Made by a program: the position numbers and the translations under genes. Below are positions 7,509-16,649 of a stretch of DNA of 38,056 nt, piece after piece (position 1 is the first letter of the stretch; every line of letters starts with the position of its first letter). Source of the DNA: Pseudomonadota bacterium (GTDB taxonomy: Bacteria > Pseudomonadota > Alphaproteobacteria > Caulobacterales > Caulobacteraceae); assembly GCA_019348195.1 (NCBI GenBank), contig JAHWJX010000017.1, positions 1-38,056 of the forward strand. Direction: 5' to 3'. A model generated the notes under the pieces. It was not told where the DNA came from. It saw only the letters and a list, made by a program, of their open reading frames with translations, and ran no database searches.

Positions 7509-8204
7509 TCAGGCCAAAGCAAGCTCCCGCGCCCGCACCACGGCGTAGCACTCGCAAGCAGCGCGCTCGAGTCCCACCCGATCGAGAATCTCCAGCGCCC
7601 CGCGCTGATACCGGATCAAGCCCGCCCGCTGCAGATCGCCTGCGAGCTCGGTGACGGTGGTTCGCTGCGAGCCGATCATCTGGCCCATCATCTCCTGCGT
7701 CAGCGGCAGGCGATCGCCGTCAACCCGGTCGTGGCACCGCAGCAGCCACTTCGCCAAGCGCGGACGGACCCTATGGACCGTGTTGCAGGCCACCGACTGG
7801 GCCAGGTCGGAGTGGACGTGATTGCGATGCCGGTCGACGATCCGGGCCAGAGTCAAAGATCTTCCGATCACGGCGCGGAAAGCCTTCGCCTCGATCTTAA
7901 GAGCGCGCCCGGGGATCTGTGCGATGGCGCGGGCGTAGCTTTGACAGGGTTCGAACGCGGCCAAACAGCCCACCACCCCTTCGCGCCCGACGAGCAGGGC
8001 CTCGATGCTCACCCCGCTGTCGAGCGTCACCACCGCGGAGATCGCGCCCTCCTCCAGAAAATAAAGGTGAGTGATCTCCGTCTGCGGTTCGAAGAACACG
8101 TGGCCCGACCTGAAGCTGACGGGCGTGAGGTGGGGATCAAGAATGGCGCGGTCGCCGGGGTCCAGGCGCCCCAACAAGCGGTTTCCCAAGGTGGTCTGAG
8201 ACAT
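7509..8204 (-). CDS. Crp/Fnr family transcriptional regulator
   Basis: 231-residue regulator with an N-terminal cyclic-nucleotide-binding-type beta barrel (about residues 15-130; VFFEPQTEITHLYFLEEGAISAVV) and a C-terminal Crp-type winged helix. The recognition helix lies in MGQMIGSQRTTVTELAGDL (about residue 175 onward). The N-terminal cysteine cluster of Fnr is absent, and the cAMP phosphate-binding arginine motif of Crp is not recognisable, so the ligand is unknown and may be none. The ATG at 8204 starts the protein directly at the sensor domain. It is a single-gene unit, 78 bases upstream of the parE stop in transcription order and followed by the hairpin at 7482-7501. Confidence 0.9.
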   Translation of the reverse strand: MSQTTLGNRLLGRLDPGDRAILDPHLTPVSFRSGHVFFEPQTEITHLYFLEEGAISAVVTLDSGVSIEALLVGREGVVGCLAAFEPCQSYARAIAQIPGRALKIEAKAFRAVIGRSLTLARIVDRHRNHVHSDLAQSVACNTVHRVRPRLAKWLLRCHDRVDGDRLPLTQEMMGQMIGSQRTTVTELAGDLQRAGLIRYQRGALEILDRVGLERAACECYAVVRARELALA

Positions 8205-8282
8205 GCCGCGGCCCTGAACGCTGCAGTTTCTGATGTAAGTCGTTAGGCCGACCTGGGAGGAACATTCAAGCGAGGCTTGGTC

Positions 8283-10280
8283 TCAGACGTCAAGTTCGTC
8301 GTGCACGAACTGCGCGTGCTCCTGGATGAAGCGGAAGCGATGCTCCGGCTTGCGGCCCATCAAGGTCTCGACCAGCGCCGCCGTATCGATCTCGTCCTCA
8401 GGCAAGGTCACCCGCGCCAGGATGCGCTTGCGCGGATCCATGGTGGTCTCCTTCAACTGAGCCGGCATCATCTCGCCCAGCCCCTTGAAGCGCCCGATCT
8501 CGGGCCGTTTGCCCTTGAACACGGTTCGGATCAGCTCGTCGCGGTGGGCGTCGTCACGCGCGTACTCCGTCTTCCCGGCCCCGGTCAGGCGGTAGAGCGG
8601 GGGCAGGGCCATGAACAGCCGCCCCGCGCGCACCAGCCCGGGCAGCGTCCGATAGAAGAAGGTGATGAGCAGGCTGGCGATGTGGGCGCCGTCCACGTCG
8701 GCGTCCGTCATGATGATCACCCGCTCGTAGCGGAGATCCTCCTCCTTGAACTTGGGCCCGACCCCCAGCGCTAGCACCAGGTCGGCCAGCTCCTTGTTCG
8801 CGCCGGCCTTGTCGCCGGAGGCGGAGGCCACGTTCAGGATCTTGCCACGCAAGGGGAGGATGGCCTGGGTCGAGCGATCGCGCGCCTGCTTGGCCGATCC
8901 GCCGGCGCTGTCGCCCTCGACGAGGAAGATTTCGGTGTTGGATCGGTCCGCATTGGAGCAGTCCGCAAGCTTGCCCGGCAGGCGCAGCTTCCGCGTGGCG
9001 CTGGCGCGGGCCACGTCGCGGTCCTTGCGCCGGCGCACGCGCTCTTCGGCGCGCTCGATCACGAATTGAAGCAAGAGGTTCGCGACCTTGGGGCTTTCCG
9101 TCAGCCAGTGATCGAAGGGGTCGCGCAGCGCCGTTTCAACCAGCCGCTGGGCGTCGGCCGACGACAGCCGCTCCTTGGTCTGGCCCTGGAACTCGGGATT
9201 GCGGATGAAGACGCTGATCATCGCCCCGGCGTTGGCCACCACATCCTCGGCGGTGATCAGCGAGGCGCGCTTTTCGCCCGTGAGCTCGGCGTAGGCCCGC
9301 AGGCCCCGCACCAAGGCCCAGCGCAGGCCCTGCTCGTGCGTCCCTCCTTCCGGCGTGGGCACGGTGTTGCAGTAGCTCTGCATGAAGCCGTCGTGCTCGC
9401 CAAAGCCCTGGGCGGTCCAGGTAACGGCCCATTCCACCGCGCCCGCCTCGCCCTGTCGTTCGATGCGCCCGGCGAAGGGGGCGGGCGTGACCGGCTCGAC
9501 GTCCCGGGTGCGCTCGGCCAGGAAGTCCGCCAGCCCGTTCGGGAAGTGAAACACCGCCTCTTCGGGCACGCCCTCCGTCAGCCGCTCGGGCGCGCAGGAC
9601 CAACGGATGGTGACCCCCCGGAACAAGTAGGCCTTTGATCGGGCCATGCGCAGCAGCCGGGCCGGCTTGAAGCCCGCGCCTTCCCCAAAGATCTCCGGGT
9701 CCGGGTGGAAGGTGATGGCCGTGCCCTTCTGCCCGCGTTTCTGCGGCGCAACCTGTTGCAGGGGCGCCAGCGGCTTGCCTCGGGCGAACATCTGCCGCCA
9801 CTCGAAGCCGTCCCGCCAGACCACCACCTCCAGCTTGTCGGACAGCGCATTGACCACCGACACGCCCACGCCGTGCAGGCCGCCGGAGGTTTCATAGGCC
9901 TTGCCCGAGAACTTTCCGCCGGAGTGCAGGACGGTCATGATGACCTCCAGCGCCGACTTTCCCGGGTGCTTGGGGTGGGCGTCGACGGGAACGCCGCGCC
10001 CGTCGTCACGCACCGTCAGCCGCCCGTCCGCGTGCAGCCGCACCTCGATCGACTTGGCGTGGCCGGCCACCGCCTCGTCCATGCTGTTGTCCAGCACCTC
10101 GGCGAAGAGGTGATGCAGCGCACGCTCGTCCGTGCCGCCGATGTACATGCCCGGCCGCATGCGCACGGGCTCCAAGCCCTCCAGGACCTCGATGTCCTTT
10201 GCCGAATAGGCGGAAGGCGCGGACGAGAGGCGGGGCGGGTCCAGCGCTTCGTCGAACAGGGAAGGAACGGCTTGGGCCAT
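8283..10280 (-). CDS. parE: DNA topoisomerase IV subunit B
   Basis: 665-residue ATPase subunit of topoisomerase IV, which decatenates daughter chromosomes with ParC. The GHKL ATPase domain has EVLDNSMDEA and the GGLHGVGVSVVNALS loop. The transducer domain follows, then the TOPRIM domain with EGDSAGGSAKQARDR and DADVDGAHIASLL, and the C-terminal block GEMMPAQLKETTMDP. PLRGKILNVA suits ParE/GyrB; the length of ~665 without the large insert of many GyrB proteins points to ParE. The open frame extends to 10364, but the ATG at 10280 (MAQAVPSLFDEA) is chosen because it leads into the conserved YSAKDIEVLEGLEPVRMRPG. The 258 bases upstream hold no gene that I can support. Confidence 0.95.
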   Translation of the reverse strand: MAQAVPSLFDEALDPPRLSSAPSAYSAKDIEVLEGLEPVRMRPGMYIGGTDERALHHLFAEVLDNSMDEAVAGHAKSIEVRLHADGRLTVRDDGRGVPVDAHPKHPGKSALEVIMTVLHSGGKFSGKAYETSGGLHGVGVSVVNALSDKLEVVVWRDGFEWRQMFARGKPLAPLQQVAPQKRGQKGTAITFHPDPEIFGEGAGFKPARLLRMARSKAYLFRGVTIRWSCAPERLTEGVPEEAVFHFPNGLADFLAERTRDVEPVTPAPFAGRIERQGEAGAVEWAVTWTAQGFGEHDGFMQSYCNTVPTPEGGTHEQGLRWALVRGLRAYAELTGEKRASLITAEDVVANAGAMISVFIRNPEFQGQTKERLSSADAQRLVETALRDPFDHWLTESPKVANLLLQFVIERAEERVRRRKDRDVARASATRKLRLPGKLADCSNADRSNTEIFLVEGDSAGGSAKQARDRSTQAILPLRGKILNVASASGDKAGANKELADLVLALGVGPKFKEEDLRYERVIIMTDADVDGAHIASLLITFFYRTLPGLVRAGRLFMALPPLYRLTGAGKTEYARDDAHRDELIRTVFKGKRPEIGRFKGLGEMMPAQLKETTMDPRKRILARVTLPEDEIDTAALVETLMGRKPEHRFRFIQEHAQFVHDELDV

Positions 10281-10538
10281 GAGCGGTGCTGTCGTGATTC
10301 GGGCTGCGATGTTAGCCTGTTCGGCCGGTTGAGAGACGCCCGTGATCGAGGTCGGCCTGCGCACGCCAGCCCCCGAAAGAGCCTGGCGCCCGCACCTCCG
10401 TCACGGCTTCATCCACCACGACCTGAGCCCAAGCCCCCTGTGGTTAGGGCTGGGTCACCGGACCCGGAGCGCCCCCTGTACGACCGCACGCACCACTGCG
10501 CCACCCTCAGCGTCTAGGGCCGGCTCACGCGGATGCGC

Positions 10539-11858
10539 TCACGGTACCTGATAAGCCGGCGGCATCGCCCCTTCGCCGCGCATGTAGCGATCGCGCAGGT
10601 CGAGCTGGCGTGAGCGCAAGGGTTGCTCCACGCCGCGGATGACCACCGCCACGGGCTGGGTCATGGGCTCGAACGGGTCGCCGTCCCAGACCACCAGGTC
10701 GCCGTCCTTGCCCACTTCCAGGGAGCCGAAGCGGTCCTGCACGCCGTAGATGCGGGCGGGGTTGATGGTGATCGCCTTGAGGGCCTCGTTCATCGGCAGG
10801 CCGTTGGTGACGGCGATCCCGGCGTTGTAGCGGGTCTGCCGCGCATAGTGTCCGGTGCGGTCGCCCGCGATGGCCACCAGCACGCCGGCGCGCTGCAGCC
10901 GCGCCGCATTCTCCAGCGACGCGCCCTGGTTCTCGAAGCGCGACGGCAGGTCCGCCGTGGGGTTCAGGATCACCGGCGTCTGCGCCTCCGCGAGCTGCCG
11001 CGCGACCAGGTGCGCCTCCTCGCCGCTTTCGATGATCAAGCGGAGCTTGCGTTCGCGCGCGATCTTCAGGATCTGCAGGATGTCCGATGCGCGGCTCACG
11101 CTGACCAGCAGCGGCATGCGGCCTTCCACCACCGGAATCAGGGCTTCCAGATCGGCCCGAGACAGGCCCAACTCGCGCGACTCGCCCCGTTCAAAGGCGG
11201 CGCGGTTGCGCTGATAGGCTCGCACATCGTCCAGCGCCGAGATCAGCGCAGACACGTTCGCCCCGCGCGAGCCGCCCACCGACTGCGCGCCAACGTCGCC
11301 CAATGGCGCGACCTGCGCCACGCCCGCCCGCACCAGCAGGTCCGGGCCCTGGCCTAGGTGGATCACCGCCGCCTGACCCCCGAACAGCCGGTCCCGCGTG
11401 GCCCCGCCGCGGCCGCCGTCCGGTCCGTTGGCGCCGCCCCCAAGCTCGGGCGTCACGATTGCGCGCGTGATCCCGCCCAGCCGCGCCACCGGGATCACCA
11501 CGGAGGCGGGATTGACTCCGTACTGCACGTCGTAGGCCGCCGTGACGTTGGCGCTGGTCGAGCTGAAGTCGTTGGTCTCGCCGTATTGCTCGATCTCGCT
11601 GACCGACAGGGTGGAGTTCGTGGACACCAGTCCGGGCGTGACGATCCGGCCGCCCGCGTCCACGGTCCGGACGCCCGCCGGCACCGGCGCGTTCGGCCCG
11701 ACCGCGGTGATCCGGCCCCCGCGCACCACCACCGTGCCGGAGGCGATCTCGCCTGCGGGCCCGGCCGTCAGGAGCCGGGCGTTGGTGACCGCAAAGTCCT
11801 GCGCGGCCGCCGGCAGGGCGACGACCAGCGCCGCCGCGGCAAGGAGAAATGCGCGCAT
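10539..11858 (-). CDS. Exported amidohydrolase-family protein lacking the HxH metal motif
   Basis: 439-residue protein of the amidohydrolase superfamily with a classic signal peptide (hydrophobic run after MRAFL, cleavage near AAAQD), so probably periplasmic. The flanking beta-sandwich and barrel pattern are recognisable (GGRIVTPGLVS; KAITINPARIYGVQDRFGSLEVGKDGDLVVWDGDPF). The first metal-binding site, normally HxH right after TPGL, reads STNST here, so two metal ligands are missing. It may be a non-catalytic partner of the intact upstream amidohydrolase. Its ATG (11858) overlaps the upstream stop as TGATG; a GTG one codon earlier is an alternative. The two genes are therefore coupled and were probably a duplication. 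Confidence 0.88.
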   Translation of the reverse strand: MRAFLLAAAALVVALPAAAQDFAVTNARLLTAGPAGEIASGTVVVRGGRITAVGPNAPVPAGVRTVDAGGRIVTPGLVSTNSTLSVSEIEQYGETNDFSSTSANVTAAYDVQYGVNPASVVIPVARLGGITRAIVTPELGGGANGPDGGRGGATRDRLFGGQAAVIHLGQGPDLLVRAGVAQVAPLGDVGAQSVGGSRGANVSALISALDDVRAYQRNRAAFERGESRELGLSRADLEALIPVVEGRMPLLVSVSRASDILQILKIARERKLRLIIESGEEAHLVARQLAEAQTPVILNPTADLPSRFENQGASLENAARLQRAGVLVAIAGDRTGHYARQTRYNAGIAVTNGLPMNEALKAITINPARIYGVQDRFGSLEVGKDGDLVVWDGDPFEPMTQPVAVVIRGVEQPLRSRQLDLRDRYMRGEGAMPPAYQVP

Positions 11859-13360
11859 CACTGGGATCCTGTCTCGACGCCGGACTGGCCGGCCTGGCCC
11901 AGCTCGAAGTCCGAGCGGGGCTGGAAGGCGCGGTTGCGCCGGTCATAGGTGAGCGCGCCGTCCACATAGACCTGCTCGGCCTGGGCGTAGACGCTGAAGG
12001 GGTCGCGGCTCCAGAGCACCACGTCCGCCATCTTGCCGGGCGCCAGGCTGCCGGTCCGGTCGCCCACGCCGACCGCCTTGGCGGGGTTTAGCGTGATCCA
12101 CTGGATGGCTTCCGCCTTGCTGATGTTCATACCCGCTCGATTGCCGGCGGACAGGGCGGCCGCCGCCTCCTGGTTCAGGCGCTGGATGATGTTGGCGTCG
12201 TCCGAGTGGATGACCGCACAGGCGCCCGCCTTGTGCAGGATGGGGGCGTTCTCCTCAATGCCGTCGAACGCCTCGAGCTTGAAGCCCCACCACCCGGCCC
12301 AGGTGGCCGAACAGATGCCCTCCCGGGCCAGCACCGGCGCGATCTTGTAGCTCTCCGAGGCGTGGTGGAACATGGCGATCTTGAAGCCGAACTCCCGGGC
12401 GATATCCATCATCACGGCCATTTCGTCGGCGCGGTAGCAGTGGTTCTGGATGCTGATCTCGCCGTTCAGCACTCCGGCCAGAGTGTCCAGCTCGAGGTTG
12501 CGCTCCGGGGGATCGGGCTCCTTGGCGCTGCGGTCGCCGCTTTGCGACTTGCGTTCATATTCCCCGTAGCTCTCGCGGTACTTGTCCCATTTGCGCGCAT
12601 AGCCGGCCGCTGCGATCCAGGCGGTGCGGTAGCCGGCGACGTTGCCCATGCGGGTGGCGGGCGAGGTGTTGCGGGCGCCGTAGACCCGCTTCGGGTTCTC
12701 GCCACACGCCATCTTCAGACCCTGCGGGGCCCCGGGAAACTTCATCCCCTGATAGGTTGTCGCGGGCACGTTCTTGACCACCACGGTACGCCCCCCGAAC
12801 AGGTTGGCGCTGCCGGGCATGATGTGCAGGCTGGTCACCCCGCCCTCCCGAGCACGGTTGAAGCCTGGGTCCTGAGGCCAGATGGAGTGCTCGGCCCAGA
12901 CCTCGGCCGTGTTGGGCTGGGTGGCCTCGTTGCCGTCCGACAAGGCCTGCACGCCCGGCGAGGCGTAGACGCCCAGGTGGCTGTGGGCGTCGATCAACCC
13001 GGGCGTGACCCACCGCCCGGCTGCGTCGATCACCTGCGCTCCGGCCGGGGGCGCCACCCCTGCGCCCACCGCCGCGATCTTGCCGTCGGCCATGACCACC
13101 GTGCCGCCCCGGATCTCCCGGCCGTCGCCGGTCAGGATATTGGCGTTGATGATGGCCGTGGGACGGGAGGGCAGGGGGCGGTAGGTCGACGGGAACACGC
13201 TCCCGCCGGCCTGGGCGTCCAGCCCGGCGCGCAGCGGCTTAGGCGCCGCGGCCGGCCCGCCCGCCTCCGGGCCGCGCGTGCCGGCGCTGGTGGCAGCGCA
13301 CCCCGAGAGCAGAACGGCGGCGGCCGCCGCCAAGAACGATGAGCTTCGGACCAACACCAC
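11858..13360 (-). CDS. Amidohydrolase lipoprotein
   Basis: About 500-residue amidohydrolase with a lipoprotein signal (LLSGCAATS lipobox near residue 21), so anchored in the envelope. The metal site is intact: DAHSHLG right after WVTPGLI, then conserved His positions in QNHCYRADE and MFHHASES, and the late Asp in VIHSDDAN. The C-terminal sandwich strand KMADVVLWSRDPF is typical. The start is uncertain because no ATG precedes the signal peptide: GTG at 13360 or 13357, or TTG at 13363 or 13354 all fit, and a weak TAGGGG lies just upstream. The substrate is unknown; related exported enzymes include imidazolonepropionase- and dipeptidase-like proteins. It is translationally coupled to the degenerate paralogue downstream. 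Confidence 0.88.
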   Translation of the reverse strand: MVLVRSSSFLAAAAAVLLSGCAATSAGTRGPEAGGPAAAPKPLRAGLDAQAGGSVFPSTYRPLPSRPTAIINANILTGDGREIRGGTVVMADGKIAAVGAGVAPPAGAQVIDAAGRWVTPGLIDAHSHLGVYASPGVQALSDGNEATQPNTAEVWAEHSIWPQDPGFNRAREGGVTSLHIMPGSANLFGGRTVVVKNVPATTYQGMKFPGAPQGLKMACGENPKRVYGARNTSPATRMGNVAGYRTAWIAAAGYARKWDKYRESYGEYERKSQSGDRSAKEPDPPERNLELDTLAGVLNGEISIQNHCYRADEMAVMMDIAREFGFKIAMFHHASESYKIAPVLAREGICSATWAGWWGFKLEAFDGIEENAPILHKAGACAVIHSDDANIIQRLNQEAAAALSAGNRAGMNISKAEAIQWITLNPAKAVGVGDRTGSLAPGKMADVVLWSRDPFSVYAQAEQVYVDGALTYDRRNRAFQPRSDFELGQAGQSGVETGSQ

Positions 13361-13521
13361 CAACCCCTACGCCTGACCCCTCGTGCTTAGAACCTCCGGC
13401 TCGGCCGCGTCCAGTGACTGCAGCGCTTGCGGCCCGATTTCCTTGTTGATCCGCTCACGACGACCTTGCTCCCGGCTGCCAAACTTGCGTGGCGGGTCGC
13501 GACCAACGTAAGCGGGCGGCC

Positions 13522-16119
13522 ATGGCGGATGCACGGGAGGCCTTGGACCATCTTTCGCCCGAGGCGATCGATGCGCTCGAGCTCGGCGTGGTGCAGCTCG
13601 ACCCGCAGGGCCGGATCCTTCTCTGGAACCAGGCGCAGGCCCGTCTGTCCGGCGTGGACCCGGCCGACGCCCTCGCGCGCAACTTCTTTCGCGAGGTCGC
13701 GCCCGAAACGCACCGGCCCGAATTTCTTGGCCGCTTCCTCGAAGGCGTGCGGCGGGGAGACCTGGACGAGGCGTTCCGCTTCACGCTCAGCGGCGGTCCT
13801 CGGCCGACGCACGTGGCCGTGCGCATGTTCGAAGCCCGTGCGCCCGGCCGCCACTGGGTCACAGTCCAGGCCCTGAGCTGGCCGGAGCCTCGAGGCCGTG
13901 GCGGCGCCGCCTACGCGGTGAGTCGCCGCGCCCTGGCCGAGGGCGATCTGGACCTCGACGTCTGCGCCCGCGAGCCCATCCACATCCCGGGCGCGGTCCA
14001 GCCGCACGCCGCCCTGCTGGCCTTTGACGCGGGAACCCGTCGCACGGTCGTGTGCAGCGCCAACGTCACGGACCTGCTGGGGTGGGAGGCCGAAGCTCTC
14101 CTGGGCCGACCGATCGAGGCGGTGTTGCCGGCCGATCTCGTCGCCAGGATCGACGCCGCAGCGGCCGCGGGGCGTCTTCCAGCCTCCGCCCCGCTGCGGT
14201 GTGAAACCGGAATCGGCGAAGACCAGGCGCCCTTCATCGCCCTGGCCCATGCCCGCGGCGATCGCTGGATCGTCGAACTGGAGCCGGCGCCCATCCGCGG
14301 AGAGGACTTCGGCGCGCCGAGCCTTTCCGTTCTGGCCGAGGCCTTCACTCAGCTACGGGAAGCGCCTGACCTCCAAGGCGTCGCCTCCCGGGCGGCGGAG
14401 CTGATCCGCGAGCTGACCGCGTTCGAACGGGTCCTCATCTACCGTTTCGACCGCGACTGGAACGGCGAGGCGATCGCAGAGGCGCGCGATCCCGACGCCT
14501 ACGACAGCCTGCTGGGTCTCCGGTTTCCGGCGTCCGACATCCCTGCCCAGGCTAGGGCCTTGTACGTGGAGGCGCCGTCGCGTTTCGTGATGGACCGCGA
14601 CTACGTTCCCGCGCCCCTGATCGGAGACCCGGAAGCCGGCAACGCGCCCCTGGACCTGAGTTTCGCCGCCGCCCGCAGCCTCTCGCCGATCCACCTGGAG
14701 TATCAACGGAACCTGGGCGTGAACGGCTCCATGTCCACCTCCATCGTGGTGGACGGCCGGCTGTGGGGTCTCGTCATCGGCCACCATCGCCGTCCGCATT
14801 ATCTCGCGCCCGACACACGGGCGGCGGCCTCTTCGCTGTCCGAAGCGCTGGGCACGCGCATCGGACAGCTCACCATGACGCAGCGCTGGCACGAGCAGGA
14901 GCGGCGCATGGGCGTCGAGACCGCCCTGCTGGAGCGCATGGCCGGCGGGGACGACCCCGCCGAGGCGCTCCTCGGGGGCCGCCCCACTCTCCTCGACCTC
15001 TTCGACGCAACCGGCGCGGCCATTGTGGACGGCGACACGGCGACGGTGGCCGGGGTCACGCCTCCGCCCGCAGCCGTGCTGGAGCTCGCGGCCTGGCTAA
15101 CGGCGGCTCAGCCCGGGCGCGCCGCGGCTTACGAACAGCTGTCGCGGGACTTCCCTACGGCCGAACGCTACCGCGCGGAGGCCAGCGGCCTGCTGGCCGC
15201 CTTCACCGCCGAGGATCGCGGGCGCCTGCTCCTGTGGTTCAAGCCGGAGGAGGTGAGCACGGTCGCCTGGGGCGGCGACCCCAACAAAGTGGTGGTGGTG
15301 GAGGCCGGCGCGGCGGGCGTTCTGCCTCGGCGCAGCTTCGAACGCTGGGTGGAGGAGCGGCGGGGCGCCTCCACGCCCTGGCCGGAGTGGCAGGCCAAGG
15401 TTGCGGCCAGGATCGCCGGCGCCGTCGAGGCCGTGGCTCTGCGCCAGAACCGCCGCATTGCGGCGCTGAACCTGCAGCAAGACGCCTTGGTGGTCGCTCT
15501 GGCGGACAAGGAGAGTCTGCTGGCGCAGAAGGACCTGCTCACGCGCGAGATCGACCACCGGGTCAAGAACTCGCTCCAGATCGTGGGCTCCTTTGTGCAG
15601 ATGCAGGCCCGGCTGGCCAAGGATCCGGCCTCTCGCGAGGCTTTCGGTGAGACCTATGGCCGGGTGATGAGCGTGGCTCGCATCCACGACGCCCTGTACC
15701 GCTCCGAAGACGTGGGCGACGTCGATGTCGGCCAGACCATTGAGTCCTTGTGCCGCGACCTGGCCGGCATGGTTGGCCAGGGCCAGACGCTGGAGGTGAA
15801 GACCGCGCCAGGCATCCGGTTGCCCTACCAACAGGCCCTGGCCTTCTCACTGATCGCGACCGAGCTGGTCACCAACGCCCTGAAATACGCCTATGCGCCG
15901 GAAGAGCCGGGGGCCGTGGAGGTGGACGTGCGCGCCCAGCCCGACCGGAACGTCTGCCTCACCGTGTCCGACCATGGCCGCGGCCTTCCTGACGACTGGG
16001 CCAGCGGCGCGCGCCAGAGCGGGCTCGGGATGAAACTGATCCGCGCCATGCTGAGCCAGGTCGACGGCGAGATGCGGGTGGAGAACGGCCCGGGCGCCCG
16101 GTTCGTGGTGTGCGCCTGA
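13522..16119 (+). CDS. Bacteriophytochrome histidine kinase with N-terminal PYP-like domain
   Basis: 865-residue photoreceptor kinase. Residues ~9-120 align without gaps to photoactive yellow protein (IQLD/VVQLD strand, NFFREVAP, RPEFLGRF), but the PYP chromophore cysteine is Glu62, Tyr42 is Trp35 and Glu46 is Gln39. A full phytochrome core follows: biliverdin-binding Cys148 (DLDVCAREPIHIPGAVQPH), GAF domain with FPASDIP (Asp339) and SPIHLEYQRNLGV, and PHY domain with WGGDP (~583) and the tongue motif PRRSFERW (~602). The output is a HisKA_2-type kinase: phospho-acceptor His679 in EIDHRVKNSLQ, then a HATPase domain with ELVTNALKY. The layout matches Ppr of Rhodospirillum centenum except for the kinase family. 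An in-frame GTG at 13489 is an alternative start. The next gene, a heme oxygenase, overlaps it by ten bases. Confidence 0.94.
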   Translation: MADAREALDHLSPEAIDALELGVVQLDPQGRILLWNQAQARLSGVDPADALARNFFREVAPETHRPEFLGRFLEGVRRGDLDEAFRFTLSGGPRPTHVAVRMFEARAPGRHWVTVQALSWPEPRGRGGAAYAVSRRALAEGDLDLDVCAREPIHIPGAVQPHAALLAFDAGTRRTVVCSANVTDLLGWEAEALLGRPIEAVLPADLVARIDAAAAAGRLPASAPLRCETGIGEDQAPFIALAHARGDRWIVELEPAPIRGEDFGAPSLSVLAEAFTQLREAPDLQGVASRAAELIRELTAFERVLIYRFDRDWNGEAIAEARDPDAYDSLLGLRFPASDIPAQARALYVEAPSRFVMDRDYVPAPLIGDPEAGNAPLDLSFAAARSLSPIHLEYQRNLGVNGSMSTSIVVDGRLWGLVIGHHRRPHYLAPDTRAAASSLSEALGTRIGQLTMTQRWHEQERRMGVETALLERMAGGDDPAEALLGGRPTLLDLFDATGAAIVDGDTATVAGVTPPPAAVLELAAWLTAAQPGRAAAYEQLSRDFPTAERYRAEASGLLAAFTAEDRGRLLLWFKPEEVSTVAWGGDPNKVVVVEAGAAGVLPRRSFERWVEERRGASTPWPEWQAKVAARIAGAVEAVALRQNRRIAALNLQQDALVVALADKESLLAQKDLLTREIDHRVKNSLQIVGSFVQMQARLAKDPASREAFGETYGRVMSVARIHDALYRSEDVGDVDVGQTIESLCRDLAGMVGQGQTLEVKTAPGIRLPYQQALAFSLIATELVTNALKYAYAPEEPGAVEVDVRAQPDRNVCLTVSDHGRGLPDDWASGARQSGLGMKLIRAMLSQVDGEMRVENGPGARFVVCA

Positions 16120-16649
16120 CCGGTCAGTCTCTTCGTCTGACGCTCCGGGCCGCCACCCGGGATGCGCATGAGCGCGTGGACCGGGGCTTCGCGCGCTTCG
16201 ACCTGGCGCGACCCGACCACTACCGGGCCTTTCTCCAGGCGCATGCCCGCGCGCTGCTGCCTCTCGAGACGGCCCTGGAAGAAGCCGGCGCCCAGGCCCT
16301 CCTACCCGACTGGTTCGAGCGCCGGCGCGCGCCCGCCTTGATCGCCGACCTCCAGGAGCTTGGCGCGGGGCCGTCGCCTCCACCCGCCGAACCGCCGAGG
16401 GTTGGCGGAGCCGCCCAAGTTTGGGGCGTGCTCTATGCGCTGGAGGGGGCGCGTCTAGGGGGCAGGGTTCTGGCCCGAACCGCGCGCGGTTCCCATCGCT
16501 ATCTCGCCCACGGCGAGGGGCGTCGTTTTTGGCCGGAGTTCCTGAGCGCTCTCGAGGCCTCCGGGGCCGACCCGGCCGGGGCGGCGGCCGGCGCCCGCCT
16601 GGTCTTCGCCCGTTTCGAGGCCGCGCTCGAGCCGCCTCAGCTGGAATAG
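16110..16649 (+). CDS. bphO: Biliverdin-producing heme oxygenase (BphO)
   Basis: 179-residue heme oxygenase that opens heme to biliverdin, CO and iron. The proximal heme ligand is probably His20 in [12 protein letters not shown], and the distal-helix signature is [14 protein letters not shown], the usual YxLEGxxLGG pattern. The GTG start at 16110 lies inside the phytochrome gene, overlapping its stop by ten bases, so the two are coupled. This is the classic arrangement in which the oxygenase supplies the phytochrome's biliverdin chromophore. The last 13 bases overlap the convergent glnA gene. Sequence similarity is concentrated at these two helices; the rest is divergent, as is normal for this family. 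Confidence 0.9.
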   Translation: MRLTGQSLRLTLRAATRDAHERVDRGFARFDLARPDHYRAFLQAHARALLPLETALEEAGAQALLPDWFERRRAPALIADLQELGAGPSPPPAEPPRVGGAAQVWGVLYALEGARLGGRVLARTARGSHRYLAHGEGRRFWPEFLSALEASGADPAGAAAGARLVFARFEAALEPPQLE

